From NCBI RefSeq assembly GCF_003173735.1, contig NZ_CP029551.1, positions 124,001 through 188,000 of the forward strand: DNA of 64,000 nucleotides, in the 5' to 3' direction. Below are positions 45,246 to 53,976 of the stretch, one piece after another; the stretch's first letter is position 1; every line of letters starts with the position of its first letter. The notes under the pieces were generated by a model. The model did no database searches and was not told the DNA's origin. It was given only the letters and a program-made list of their open reading frames with translations. The position numbers were made by a program, and so were the translations under genes. This DNA is from Methylobacterium radiodurans. Its GTDB lineage: Bacteria > Pseudomonadota > Alphaproteobacteria > Rhizobiales > Beijerinckiaceae.

Positions 45246-45420
45246 GGTTCTGCCTCCTGCTCCGAACTGGTGTTCCCCCGTTCGGTGAGAGGACAATGCG
45301 CATTCGGGACATCACTGTCCAGCGAGTGCTAATGAATTTTCTACCATCATTGCACAGGATAGAAGGTCTTGGTTAAATCGTTAACAGACTACGTATGAGT
45401 ACTTACGTAGACCGACACTG
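45246..45420 (-). promoter_or_regulatory. Operator/promoter region of the peptide operon with three inverted repeats
   Basis: This leader is clearly less GC-rich than its surroundings. It has three perfect inverted repeats: GGACA-tcac-TGTCC (45307-45320), GTTAA-atcg-TTAAC (45372-45385) and CTACGTA-tgagtact-TACGTAG (45389-45410). The last, a 22-bp palindrome, has the size of a dimeric regulator site (LuxR, TetR or MarR type cannot be told apart). All lie 62-165 bp upstream of the peptide B start. No regulator gene is adjacent. Confidence 0.5.
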
Positions 45421-45521
45421 TACAACCGATGGTTTTGCAGCCCAGGAGTCTGCACGCTTCCCGCCGAGGCGGGGCGCCGCCCGCGCGGGTCAGGACGCCC
45501 GGCGCGCGGCGGGACTGCGGA

Positions 45522-45740
45522 TCAGGCCGGATCGCGCCGACGGCCGGGGGCACGCGGGCGGTGGGTGCAGGTTTCGAGGCCGACACTGCAGTCCATGGCC
45601 TCGCTGAGGCGGTCGCGCGCGCGCCGGAGGGCGGCGGCGCGCGCGGCGGCCTCCTGCTGCACCCGCCGCGCCTCGGCGCGCAGAGCCTCGGCCTGGCGGA
45701 GGGCGGCGTTCATCCGTGCGAGGAGCGGATCGTCGGCCAT
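45522..45740 (-). CDS. Small coiled-coil protein, unknown function
   Basis: A 72-residue protein, MADDPLLARMNAALRQAEAL and onward, with a heptad-rich helix of Ala, Arg, Glu and Gln over residues ~8-48, then a Cys- and Arg-containing tail. It lies between the ABC-F gene and the peptide operon's control region, reading towards the latter. No domain is recognised, and coding status rests on the helix pattern and G/C-rich third positions. Confidence 0.5.
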   Translation of the reverse strand: MADDPLLARMNAALRQAEALRAEARRVQQEAAARAAALRRARDRLSEAMDCSVGLETCTHRPRAPGRRRDPA

Positions 45741-45801
45741 GGGCGCGAGATTAGCCGCTGCGCGCCGGCCAGGCTTTCACCTGTGAGGCAGAGCCTGCGC
45801 C

Positions 45802-47424
45802 TCAGCCGCGCAGGCCCGGTGCCTCCTGGCCGGTGCGAGCGACGTACTCGGTGTAGCCGCCGCCGTAATTGTGCACCCCGTCCGGGGTCAGTTCCAGCAC
45901 GCGGTTCGAGAGTGCGGCCAGGAAGTGCCGGTCGTGGGACACGAACAGCATCGTGCCCTCGTAGCGGGCGAGCGCCGCGATCAGCATCTCCTTGGTGGCC
46001 ATGTCGAGGTGGTTGGTCGGCTCGTCGAGCACCAGGAAGTTCGGCGGGTCGTAGAGCATCCGCGCCATCACGAGGCGGGCCTTCTCGCCGCCGGACAGAA
46101 CCCGGCAGCGCTTCTCCACGTCGTCGCCCGAGAAGCCGAAGCAGCCCGCGAGGTTGCGCAGCGACCCCTGGCCGGCCTGCGGGAAGGTCTCCTCCAGCAT
46201 CTCGAAGATGGTCTGGTCGCCGTCGAGGATGTCCATCGCGTGCTGTGCGAAGTAGCCGAGCTTCACGCTCGACCCGAGCGCCACCGTGCCATCATCGGGT
46301 TCGGTCGTGCCGGTGACGAGCTTGAGCAGCGTCGACTTGCCGGCACCGTTGATGCCCATCACGCACCAGCGCTCGCGGCGCCGCACGGCGAAGTCGAGCC
46401 CCTCGTAGATGGTGCGGCTGCCGTAGCGCTTGTTCACGCCCTTGAGCGTGGCGACCTCCTCGCCGGAGCGGGGCGCGGGCTGGAACTCGAAGGCGACGGA
46501 CTGGCGCCGCTTCGGGGGCTCGACACGCTCGATCTTGTCGAGCTTCTTTACCCGGCTCTGGACCTGCGCGGCGTGGGAGGCGCGGGCCTTGAAGCGCTCG
46601 ATGAAGGCGATCTCCTTGGCGAGCATCGCCTGCTGGCGCTCGAACTGCGCCTGCTGCTGCTGCTCGTTGATGGACCGCTGCTGCTCGTAGAAGGCGTAGT
46701 CGCCCGAATAGGTGGTGAGCGTGCCACCATCGATCTCGATCACCTTCGAGACGATGCGGTTCATGAACTCGCGGTCGTGCGAGGTCATCATCAGGGCGCC
46801 GTCGAACCCCTTGAGGAAGGATTCCAGCCAGATCAGGCTCTCGATGTCGAGGTGGTTGGAGGGCTCGTCGAGGAGCATCACGTCGGGGCGCATCAGCAGG
46901 ATGCGGGCGAGCGCCACGCGCATCTTCCAGCCGCCCGAGAGCTTGCCGACATCGCCCTCCATCATCTCCTGGCTGAAGCCGAGACCGGCCAGCACCTCCT
47001 GGGCGCGGCCCTCCAGCGCGTAGCCGTCGAGTTCCTCGAACCGGGCCTGGACCTCGCCGTAGCGCTCGACCAGGGCCTCCATCTCGTCCATCCGGTCGGG
47101 ATCGGCGAGCGCCGCCTCCAGGGCCTGCAGCTCGGTTGCGACCGCGCTCACGGGACCGGCGCCCTCCATGACGGCCGCCACGGTCGAGCAGCCGGACATC
47201 TCGCCGACATCCTGGCTGAAATACCCGATGGTGATGCCGCGGTCGGCCGCGACCTGGCCCTCGTCGGGCTGCTCCTCGCCGGTCATCATGCGGAACAGCG
47301 TGGTCTTGCCGGCCCCGTTCGGGCCGACGAGCCCCGCCTTCTCGCCGCGCTGAAGGGCGGCGGAGGCCTCGACGAAGACGAGCTGCCGGCCGTTCTGCTT
47401 GGTGATCTTGTCGAGGCGTATCAT
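45802..47424 (-). CDS. ABC-F family ATPase (YbiT-like)
   Basis: A 540-residue soluble protein with two ABC domains and no membrane part. Domain 1: Walker A GLVGPNGAGKTTLFRM, signature KLSGGWKMRVALARIL, Walker B MLLDEPSNHLD. The interdomain linker, rich in Gln, Glu and Arg (YEQQRSINEQQQQAQFERQ), is the ABC-F P-site tRNA-interaction motif region. Domain 2: Walker A MGINGAGKSTLLKL, signature VLSGGEKARLVMARML, Walker B LVLDEPTNHLD. ABC-F proteins bind the ribosomal E-site and regulate or rescue translation; antibiotic-resistance members differ in longer linkers. This one appears housekeeping. Read in the same direction as the peptide operon but separated by its regulatory region. Confidence 0.93.
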   Translation of the reverse strand: MIRLDKITKQNGRQLVFVEASAALQRGEKAGLVGPNGAGKTTLFRMMTGEEQPDEGQVAADRGITIGYFSQDVGEMSGCSTVAAVMEGAGPVSAVATELQALEAALADPDRMDEMEALVERYGEVQARFEELDGYALEGRAQEVLAGLGFSQEMMEGDVGKLSGGWKMRVALARILLMRPDVMLLDEPSNHLDIESLIWLESFLKGFDGALMMTSHDREFMNRIVSKVIEIDGGTLTTYSGDYAFYEQQRSINEQQQQAQFERQQAMLAKEIAFIERFKARASHAAQVQSRVKKLDKIERVEPPKRRQSVAFEFQPAPRSGEEVATLKGVNKRYGSRTIYEGLDFAVRRRERWCVMGINGAGKSTLLKLVTGTTEPDDGTVALGSSVKLGYFAQHAMDILDGDQTIFEMLEETFPQAGQGSLRNLAGCFGFSGDDVEKRCRVLSGGEKARLVMARMLYDPPNFLVLDEPTNHLDMATKEMLIAALARYEGTMLFVSHDRHFLAALSNRVLELTPDGVHNYGGGYTEYVARTGQEAPGLRG

Positions 47425-47734
47425 CGGGTCGCGGACGTTGAGGGAGGATCCCGCGGGCCTTACGGCATGGGCCGGGCAAGCGGAAGGCTTGCCGGCGGGG
47501 TCCGCCCGTGAACGGGCCGCACGGGCCCACCGGTCGAACCGCGAGCGGCCCGAACCAGCGAGCGGCCGCTCGGGGTCGGTGCGGACATTGACCTCGATCC
47601 CGATGGCGCGCGCCCGCTGCCCGGAAGCGATGAGTGTTGCGGGCCTCGAGCGGTCGTGCGTCGGCTATCCAGGCTGGCTTTCGGCAAATGAACCTCCTAC
47701 CCTCCCCCAGAGGGCGTGTATTTGGGAACCGTTC
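47425..47734. other. Intergenic region upstream of the ABC-F gene
   Basis: No gene is visible. It separates two divergent genes. The most notable element is an imperfect hairpin, GCCGGGCAAGC-ggaag-GCTTGCCGGC, at about 47471-47496, with one bulged base. Confidence 0.4.
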
Positions 47735-47998
47735 ATGCTGTCGCGGTCTGCTCTACTGATTTTGTCCGTATCGGCGCTCCTCGCGGGTTCTGCTCATGGG
47801 CAGCAGCCGACAGGTCAGATGGAGCTGGACTGCTCACGGTTCACGCACAACCCGGACGGGTCTTGGAGCGTGAAGCAGCCCCTCGAACTCTTCAGCGAGA
47901 ACGGTCGCGTCCGCATCTCTCCTGGACCGCCGTTCAAGCCCGGCCTGTCGTTCGGAGGGCTCGACCTCGCGAGGATGCTCGATGAGCAGTGCCGATAG
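47735..47998 (+). CDS. Small exported protein, unknown function
   Basis: An 87-residue product with a signal peptide (MLSRSALLILSVSALLAGSAHG, cleavage before QQP). The mature part has two Cys (MELDCSRFTHNPDGSW and the C-terminal LDEQCR) that may form a disulfide, and the segment GLSFGGLDLARMLDEQC. It is probably periplasmic. No family is recognised. Upstream in-frame codons are possible but would hide the signal peptide. Confidence 0.6.
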   Translation: MLSRSALLILSVSALLAGSAHGQQPTGQMELDCSRFTHNPDGSWSVKQPLELFSENGRVRISPGPPFKPGLSFGGLDLARMLDEQCR

Positions 47999-48249
47999 TC
48001 GCGCCCCCGTCCAGGGCAAGCATGCCCGTCCGCGGATCGGTATCATCATCGCCGCCGTTATCCGGCCTTTCACGGCGGGAAGCTCCTCGATCCGCATCGT
48101 GAAGCGCGACCTGAGTATTCGAACAGAGCACCGATGACCGGACGCGCGGCAAATCCAAGAGGGGTCGAACGCGGTCTCCCGGATGGTCAGGCCGATCGGG
48201 TTCAAATCCCGGTCAAGGAGTTCGCGCACCCCTCCGAGCCTGACTTATC

Positions 48250-51200
48250 TCAGCCCACCGCCATCAAGCTCGCGTTGCCGCCGGCGGCGGCGGTGTTGGT
48301 GCTGAGGCTGCGCTCGCGCACGAGCCATTCGGGCGGGTAGAAGCCGTTCACCGCCGTGTGAACCGGGATCACGGCGGGCGCGCCCTCGGCCACCGCGCGC
48401 AGGATCGCTTCGAGCGCCGCACCTTCCGCCTCGGCGAGGATCGCCGCGCAGCCCGCCGGATCGGGCGCGTCCGAGAGGCCGACGACGGCGCGAACCGATT
48501 CGGGCAGGTCCGCGACCCTGGCGCGCAAGGCGCCCCCTGCGCAGAGACGCACCTGGTTGCCCGTGGCGAGCGCCGCGGCGAGCTGGGCGAACAGGCCGGT
48601 CTCGGTCAGCGGCAGGCAGAGGATCGTACCGCGCGGGAGCAGGTCGTAGCGGTTCTCCTCGCCGACCGGGCCGGGTAGCACGGCGGCGTGGCCCAACGGC
48701 GCGCGCGCGGCCACCCGCTCGCACAGGGAAGCCTCGGCCGCCCGGCCCTCGCCCCGGAGCGCGTCGCGCAGGGCCCGCAGGGACGCTGGAACCGGCGCGC
48801 CCGCGGCGAGGCCGGTCTCCGCCGGGCAGGCGGCGAGCAGTCGGCGCAGGTAGAGCGGGCCCCCGGCCTTCGGCCCGGTGCCGGAGAGGCCCCCGCCGCC
48901 GAAGGGCTGCACGCCGACCACCGCGCCGATCATGTTGCGGTTGACGTAGAGGTTGCCGGCCGGGGCGGCCTCGACCATCCGCCGGACGGCGGCGTCGATC
49001 CGGCTGTGCACCCCGAAGGTCAGCCCGTAGCCGGTCGCGGCGATCCCGGCGAGGAGGCTGCCGAGATCCTCCGCGTGGAAGCGCAGCACGTGCAGGACCG
49101 GACCGAACACCTCGCGCTCCAGTTCCGCGAGGTCGTCGATCTCGACGAGCGTCGGCGCCACGAAGTGGCCGGCCGCGCGGTCCGGCGGCAGGGCTGGGGC
49201 GTGCACCGTCCGGCCCCGCGCCCGCATCCCGGCCACGTGGTCGAGGATGCCGGCGCGCGCGGCCTCCGAGATCACCGGACCGACATCCGTGGCGAGGCGC
49301 ACCGGATCGCCGACGCGCAGCTCCGCCACGGCGCCCTTCAGCATGGCGAGCACCCGGTCGGCGATCTCGGCCTGGAGGCAGAGCACCCGGAGCGCCGAGC
49401 AGCGCTGGCCGGCCGAATCGAAGGCCGAGGCGAGCACGTCGGCCACCACCTGCTCGGGGAGCGCCGAGGAATCGACCACCATCGCGTTCTGGCCGCCGGT
49501 CTCGGCCACCAGCGGCACCGGACGCCCGTCGGGCCCGAGCCGCCCCGCGAGCACGGTCTGGATGCGCTTGGCGATCTCGGTCGAGCCGGTGAACATGACC
49601 CCGCAGACGCGGGAATCGGCGACGAGCCAGGCCCCGACCGCGCCGTCGCCCGGCAGGAACTGCAGGGCGGCGGGCGGCACCCCGGCCTCGCGCAGGATGG
49701 CGACGGCGCGCGCCGCGATCAGGGGTGTCTCCTCGGCGGGCTTGGCCAGAACCGGGTTGCCGGCCGCGAGCGCGGCCGCGACCTGACCGGTGAAGATCGC
49801 CAGCGGGAAGTTCCAGGGGCTGATGCAGGCGATCGGTCCGAGCGGGCGGTGCGTGGCGTTGGAGAAGTCCCGCCGCACCTGCGCCGCGTAGTAGCGCAGG
49901 AAATCCACCGCCTCGCGCAGCTCGGCGATCGCGTTCGGCAGGGTCTTGCCGGCCTCGCGGATCAGCAGGGCCAGGAGGGCGTGTGGCTCGGCCTCCATCC
50001 GGTCGGCGGCGCGCTCAAGGATGGCGGCGCGTGCCTCCGGCGTCGTCGCGGCCCAGGCGGGCGCCGCCGTCTCGGCCTGGACAAGCGCCGCCTCGACGGT
50101 CGCCGCGTCGGCCTCCACCACGCGCCCGACGATGTCGGCGCTGTCGGCCGGGTTCAGGATCGGGCGGGCCTCGCCGGTGCCGGGCCCGTCGCCGAGGAGC
50201 GGCCGGGCCTCGGCCGGTGCGCGGGAAGCCCCCGCGAGGCCGCGCGCGAGGCCCGCCAGCACGTCCTCGTCGGCAAGGTCGAAGCCAGCGGCGTTGGCCC
50301 GGTCTGGAAACAGCGCGCCGGGCAGGCGGATGCCGGGATGGGGGGCGCCGGGCGGGACCACCGCCCTCGCTTCGGCGACCGGGTCCGAGGCCAGTTCCGC
50401 CACCGGCACCGCCGGGTCGCCGATCCGGTGCACGAAGGAGGCGTTGGCCCCGTTCTCCAGGAGGCGGCGCACGAGGTAGGCCAGCAGCGTCTCGTGGCTG
50501 CCGACCGGCGCGTACATGCGGCAGGGCCGGTCGAGCTTCCCTGCGCCGACGACCTCCCCGTAGAGCGCCTCGCCCATCCCGTGCAGGCACTGGAACTCGT
50601 AGTCGCCGGGCCGGAAATCCGGCCCCGCCATCGCCAGCACGGCGGCGAGCGTGCGGGCATTGTGGGTGGCGAATTGCGGGAAGACCGCGTCCCGCGCCGC
50701 CAGCAGCTTCCGGGCGCAGGCGAGGTAGGCGACATCCGTGTGGAGCTTGCGGGTGAAGACCGGGAACTCGGGCACACCCTCGACCTGCGCCCGCTTGATC
50801 TCGGCGTCCCAGTAGGCGCCCTTCACGAGGCGGAGCATGAGGCGGCGCCGCGTGCGCCGGGCGAGATCGATCGCGAACGCGATCACGGCCGGCGCGCGCT
50901 TGCCGTAGGCCTGCACCACGAAGCCGAGCCCGTCCCAGCCGGAGAGCCGCGGGTCGGCCGCCAGCGCCGCCAGGATGTCGAGGGAGAGGTCGAGCCGGTC
51001 GGCCTCCTCGGCGTCGATGTTGAGGCCGATCTCGTGGGCGCGGGCGGAAGCCGCGAGATCGGCGACCTGGGGCAGCAATTCCGCCAGCACCCGCTCCCGC
51101 TGGGCGCGGGCGTAGCGCGGATGGAGCGCCGACAGCTTGATCGAGATGCCCGGGCCCGCATAGGGCCCGCGCCCCGCCGAGGCGGCACCGATCGCCGCGA

Positions 51201-51903
51201 TCGCCTCCGCGTAGGCGGCGGCGTAGCGCGCCGCGTCGGCGGCGCTCATCGCCGCCTCGCCCAGCATGTCGTAGGAGTAGGTGAAGCCCCGCGTCTCGAA
51301 GGCGCGGGCGTGCTCCAGCGCCTCCGCGATGGTGCGGCCGGTGACGAACTGCCCGCCGAGCACCCGCATGGCCCGATCGAGCCCCGCGCGCACGAGCGGC
51401 TCGCCGCCCCGGCGCAGCAGGCGGGTCAGGACCGCACCGAGACCGTCCGCCTCGTCGGCGCCGAGGATCTCCCCGGCGACGACGAGCCCCCAGGTCGCCG
51501 CGCCCGCGAAGAGCGAGGCGGGGTGGGCGAGATGCGCCCGCCAGTCCCCGCCGCCGATCTTGTCGCGGATCAGCGCGTCGCGGGTCGCCGCGTCCGGGAT
51601 GCGCAGCAGCGCCTCGGCTAGGCACATCAGCGCGACACCCTCCCGGGTCGAGAGGTCGTACTCCCGCATCAGGCTCTCGACCGGGCCGTGCTGGCCCTTG
51701 GCCCGCAGGGCCCGCACGAGGCGCTCGGCGAGCGGACCGGCCAGCGCCTCCTCGGCGGGGGTCGGGGCGGCCTCCGCCAGGAGCGGCAGGAGGCAATCGG
51801 GCTCCGGTCGGCGGCCCTCGGCGCGGATGCGCTCCCGCAGCGCGCCGCACGGGGCGGCCGGTCCGGCGAGGTCGGCGAAGGGCGGTCCTGCGGTCTCGCG
51901 CAT
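48250..51903 (-). CDS. putA: Bifunctional proline dehydrogenase / L-glutamate gamma-semialdehyde dehydrogenase
   Basis: A 1217-residue enzyme that oxidises proline to glutamate. After a helical N-terminal part, the FAD-dependent proline dehydrogenase barrel spans ~200-480 (YSYDMLGEAAM, GISIKLSALHPRY, LRLVKGAYWDAEIK, ATHNARTL, QCLHGMGEALY, YAPVGSHETLLAYLVRRLLENG). The aldehyde dehydrogenase spans ~550-1000 (ISPWNFPLAIFTGQ, catalytic Glu in VAETGGQN, catalytic Cys in DSAGQRCSALRV). The C-terminal ALDH-like domain ends in LSTNTAAAGGNASLMAVG, a motif conserved in long PutA. No ribbon-helix-helix DNA-binding domain is present at the N-terminus, so it should not autoregulate as in E. coli. It is a single gene without adjacent putP. 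Confidence 0.96.
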   Translation of the reverse strand: MRETAGPPFADLAGPAAPCGALRERIRAEGRRPEPDCLLPLLAEAAPTPAEEALAGPLAERLVRALRAKGQHGPVESLMREYDLSTREGVALMCLAEALLRIPDAATRDALIRDKIGGGDWRAHLAHPASLFAGAATWGLVVAGEILGADEADGLGAVLTRLLRRGGEPLVRAGLDRAMRVLGGQFVTGRTIAEALEHARAFETRGFTYSYDMLGEAAMSAADAARYAAAYAEAIAAIGAASAGRGPYAGPGISIKLSALHPRYARAQRERVLAELLPQVADLAASARAHEIGLNIDAEEADRLDLSLDILAALAADPRLSGWDGLGFVVQAYGKRAPAVIAFAIDLARRTRRRLMLRLVKGAYWDAEIKRAQVEGVPEFPVFTRKLHTDVAYLACARKLLAARDAVFPQFATHNARTLAAVLAMAGPDFRPGDYEFQCLHGMGEALYGEVVGAGKLDRPCRMYAPVGSHETLLAYLVRRLLENGANASFVHRIGDPAVPVAELASDPVAEARAVVPPGAPHPGIRLPGALFPDRANAAGFDLADEDVLAGLARGLAGASRAPAEARPLLGDGPGTGEARPILNPADSADIVGRVVEADAATVEAALVQAETAAPAWAATTPEARAAILERAADRMEAEPHALLALLIREAGKTLPNAIAELREAVDFLRYYAAQVRRDFSNATHRPLGPIACISPWNFPLAIFTGQVAAALAAGNPVLAKPAEETPLIAARAVAILREAGVPPAALQFLPGDGAVGAWLVADSRVCGVMFTGSTEIAKRIQTVLAGRLGPDGRPVPLVAETGGQNAMVVDSSALPEQVVADVLASAFDSAGQRCSALRVLCLQAEIADRVLAMLKGAVAELRVGDPVRLATDVGPVISEAARAGILDHVAGMRARGRTVHAPALPPDRAAGHFVAPTLVEIDDLAELEREVFGPVLHVLRFHAEDLGSLLAGIAATGYGLTFGVHSRIDAAVRRMVEAAPAGNLYVNRNMIGAVVGVQPFGGGGLSGTGPKAGGPLYLRRLLAACPAETGLAAGAPVPASLRALRDALRGEGRAAEASLCERVAARAPLGHAAVLPGPVGEENRYDLLPRGTILCLPLTETGLFAQLAAALATGNQVRLCAGGALRARVADLPESVRAVVGLSDAPDPAGCAAILAEAEGAALEAILRAVAEGAPAVIPVHTAVNGFYPPEWLVRERSLSTNTAAAGGNASLMAVG

Positions 51904-51990
51904 CGTCCGGCAGCCTCCCCGGCCGGATGGGCCGGCCTCATCCGGCCGGAGCTTACCATCCGCCGCGGGAGTGGCCAGCGACGCGACGCC

Positions 51991-52470
51991 TCAGACCGCG
52001 CCGGAGCGGTGCGGGCCGCGCCGCACCGCGTAGCGCGCGTAGGACCGGTGCGCCCGGGCGACGCGGTGGCGGGCGCGCCCGTGCCAGGCGAGGCGGCGCG
52101 GACCGGTATCGGCGTGGATCAGGCCGCCCGCGTAGGAGCCGATGCCGCCGACCTGCGGCATGCCGCGCAGGACCGCGAGCGTCGCGCCGACCGAGGCCCC
52201 GCGCGGGCGGAAGTCCACGGCGGCCCCGCGATAGTGCTGCGAGTTGTGGGCGTGGCGCCCGCCGCAGGTCGAGGTGATCTCGATCGGTCCGACGCGGGCG
52301 GTCAGTTGGGCGATCATCGCGCGCGTGCGCGGCTGCAGGCAGGAGAGGCCGCGGACCTGGGGCTGGAAGGAGACGTAGCGGGTGGCTGGTCGGGCTTGCG
52401 CGGCTGTCGAGAGACCCGGGGACAGTCCCGTGAGGGCAGCGAGGCAGGCGAGCGCGATCCGGATCCGCAT
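51991..52470 (-). CDS. Exported M15-family (YcbK/DUF882-type) peptidase-like protein
   Basis: A 159-residue secreted protein. A signal peptide (MRIRIALACLAALTGLSPGL, to ~QARP) is followed by a small metallopeptidase domain: TSTCGGRHAHNSQHYRGAAVDFR, with the His and Asp ligands of the M15 D-Ala-D-Ala peptidase fold, and GGIGSYAGGLIHADTGPRRLAW, with the second His-x-Asp. It ends in an Arg/His-rich basic tail. The likely role is trimming peptidoglycan in the periplasm. AGGA lies seven bases upstream of ATG 52470; a longer frame upstream is not coding-like. Confidence 0.82.
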   Translation of the reverse strand: MRIRIALACLAALTGLSPGLSTAAQARPATRYVSFQPQVRGLSCLQPRTRAMIAQLTARVGPIEITSTCGGRHAHNSQHYRGAAVDFRPRGASVGATLAVLRGMPQVGGIGSYAGGLIHADTGPRRLAWHGRARHRVARAHRSYARYAVRRGPHRSGAV

Positions 52471-52638
52471 CCAGTCATCCTGTGATTGTTGGAGGAGGCG
52501 GGCCGGGTAAGGGAGGCCGGTGCCCAGGTCAACCGGGGCCGGCGCAGGCGCGGATGCGCGCCGCACCCTTGCGGCAGTGGCCAGGGGCTGGCCTGATGCA
52601 AGCGGGGGATCGGGCGTCCGGGGAGACGGTACGGGACG

Positions 52639-53957
52639 ATGGCACAGGCTTCCGACGGCGCGCACCAACCGGTCCGCGCATCCACCGCAGCCTTCGTCGG
52701 CACGATGATCGAGTGGTACGACTTCTACGTCTACGGCACCGCGGCGGCCCTGGTCTTCGGGCGCTTGTTCTTCCCGCAGGTCGACGGGTTCTACGGGACG
52801 CTTGCCGCCTTCGGCACCTTCGCGGTCGGCTTCCTGGCGCGCCCGCTCGGCGGGGCGGTGTTCGGCCATGTCGGCGACCGTGTCGGGCGCAAGACCTCGC
52901 TGATCATCACCCTGCTGATGATGGGCGTCGTCACGGTGCTGATCGGCTGCCTGCCGACCTACGAGACCGCTGGCCTCTGGGCACCGGTGATGCTGGTGAC
53001 CTTGCGCCTCGTCCAGGGCATCGCCGTCGGGGGCGAGTGGGGCGGTGCGGTGCTGATGGCCGGCGAGCACGCCCCCGCGCAGGACCGGCGCACCTTCTTC
53101 GCCTCCTTCGCGCAGCTCGGCAGCCCGGCAGCCCGGCGGGGCTCATCCTGTCGATGCTGATGTTCAAGCTCGTGACCGCGCTGCCCGACGCGGACTTCCT
53201 GGCCTGGGGCTGGCGGGTGCCGTTCTGGTTCAGCGCGGTGATGCTGGTGGTGGGCCTCGCCATCCGCCTCGGCGTCAACGAGTCGCCCGATTTCCTGGCC
53301 GAGCGGCGGCGGCGCCTCGGCGAGGTGAAGGCCGCGCAGGCGCCGCTGCGGGAGGTGGTGCTCGGTGCGCCCCGCCTGCTCGTGCTCGCGATCTGCGCCA
53401 ACGTGCTGGGCATCGCGGGCTTCTACTTCACCAACACCTTCATGATCGCCTACGCCACCACCTACCTGAAGATTTCGCGCGCCCTGGTGCTGGACTGCCT
53501 GCTCGCCGTCTCGGTGATGCAGTTCCTGATCACGCCGCTCTCGGCCTACATCGCCGAACGGGTGGGCGTGCACCGCTTCCTCGTGGCCACGGCCGCGGTC
53601 TCGGTGCTGACACCCTACGCGATGTTCACGCTGGTCGATTCCGGCACGCTCACCGGCATGATCCTCGGCGTCGGCCTCGCGGTCGCCGGCCTCGGCGCCT
53701 TCTACGCGGTGATCGCGGGCTATGTCAGCGACAGCTTCCCGACCCGCATCCGCTACACCGGCATCTCGATGGCCTATCAGCTGAGCGGCGCGATCTTCGG
53801 CGGCCTGACGCCGATCCTCGGCACGATCCTGGCCGAGAAGGCCGGCGGCGCGTGGTGGCCGCTCGCGCTCCTCTTCAGCCTGATCGCCGCGATCTCACTC
53901 GTCTCGGTGCTGGCGCTGCGCCGTCTGCGCGAGCGCCCGCTGCAGCGGGCGGCCTGA
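52639..53957 (+). pseudogene. MFS metabolite:H+ symporter broken by an 8-bp duplication
   Basis: The first frame (52639-53160) encodes the N-terminal third of an MFS transporter of the MHS/shikimate-type family: STAAFVGTMIEWYDFYVYG, GFLARPLGGAVFGHVGDR and RLVQGIAVGGEWGGAVL. It runs into junk after FASFAQLGSPA. The remainder (from GLILSMLMFKLV to the end) continues in another frame to 53957. At the junction an 8-bp unit is exactly duplicated; removing one copy restores one open frame of ~437 codons reading LGSPAGLILS. Both halves keep good codon use, so the break is recent, reversible slippage, or a sequencing error. The next gene, a polyamine-deacetylase-like enzyme, starts 19 bp later and probably shared its transcript. 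Confidence 0.88.
53119..53134. repeat. 8-bp tandem duplication causing the MFS frameshift
   Basis: ggcagccc occurs twice without a gap (53119-53126 and 53127-53134). Eight bases is not a multiple of three, so the frame shifts. One copy fits the expected protein. Confidence 0.92.
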
Positions 53958-53976
53958 AGCCCCCGAGGAGGACCGG

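Noticed and set aside
45802..47424. ABC-F protein as an immunity or resistance factor of the peptide operon
   Set aside because: It resembles housekeeping YbiT-type proteins, lies upstream of the operon's own control region, and ABC-F resistance acts on ribosome-targeting drugs, for which there is no hint in the peptides.
48196..48212. A tRNA T-arm-like string (CGGG-TTCAAAT-CCCG) suggesting a tRNA gene
   Set aside because: The T-stem and loop fit, but no acceptor stem, D-arm or anticodon arm can be formed from the flanking sequence and there is no CCA end. At most it is a relic.
48688..51621. Plus-strand open frame of 977 codons opposite putA
   Set aside because: Same reason: antisense to a fully conserved PutA with low-complexity product. 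No ribosome binding site or recognisable domain.
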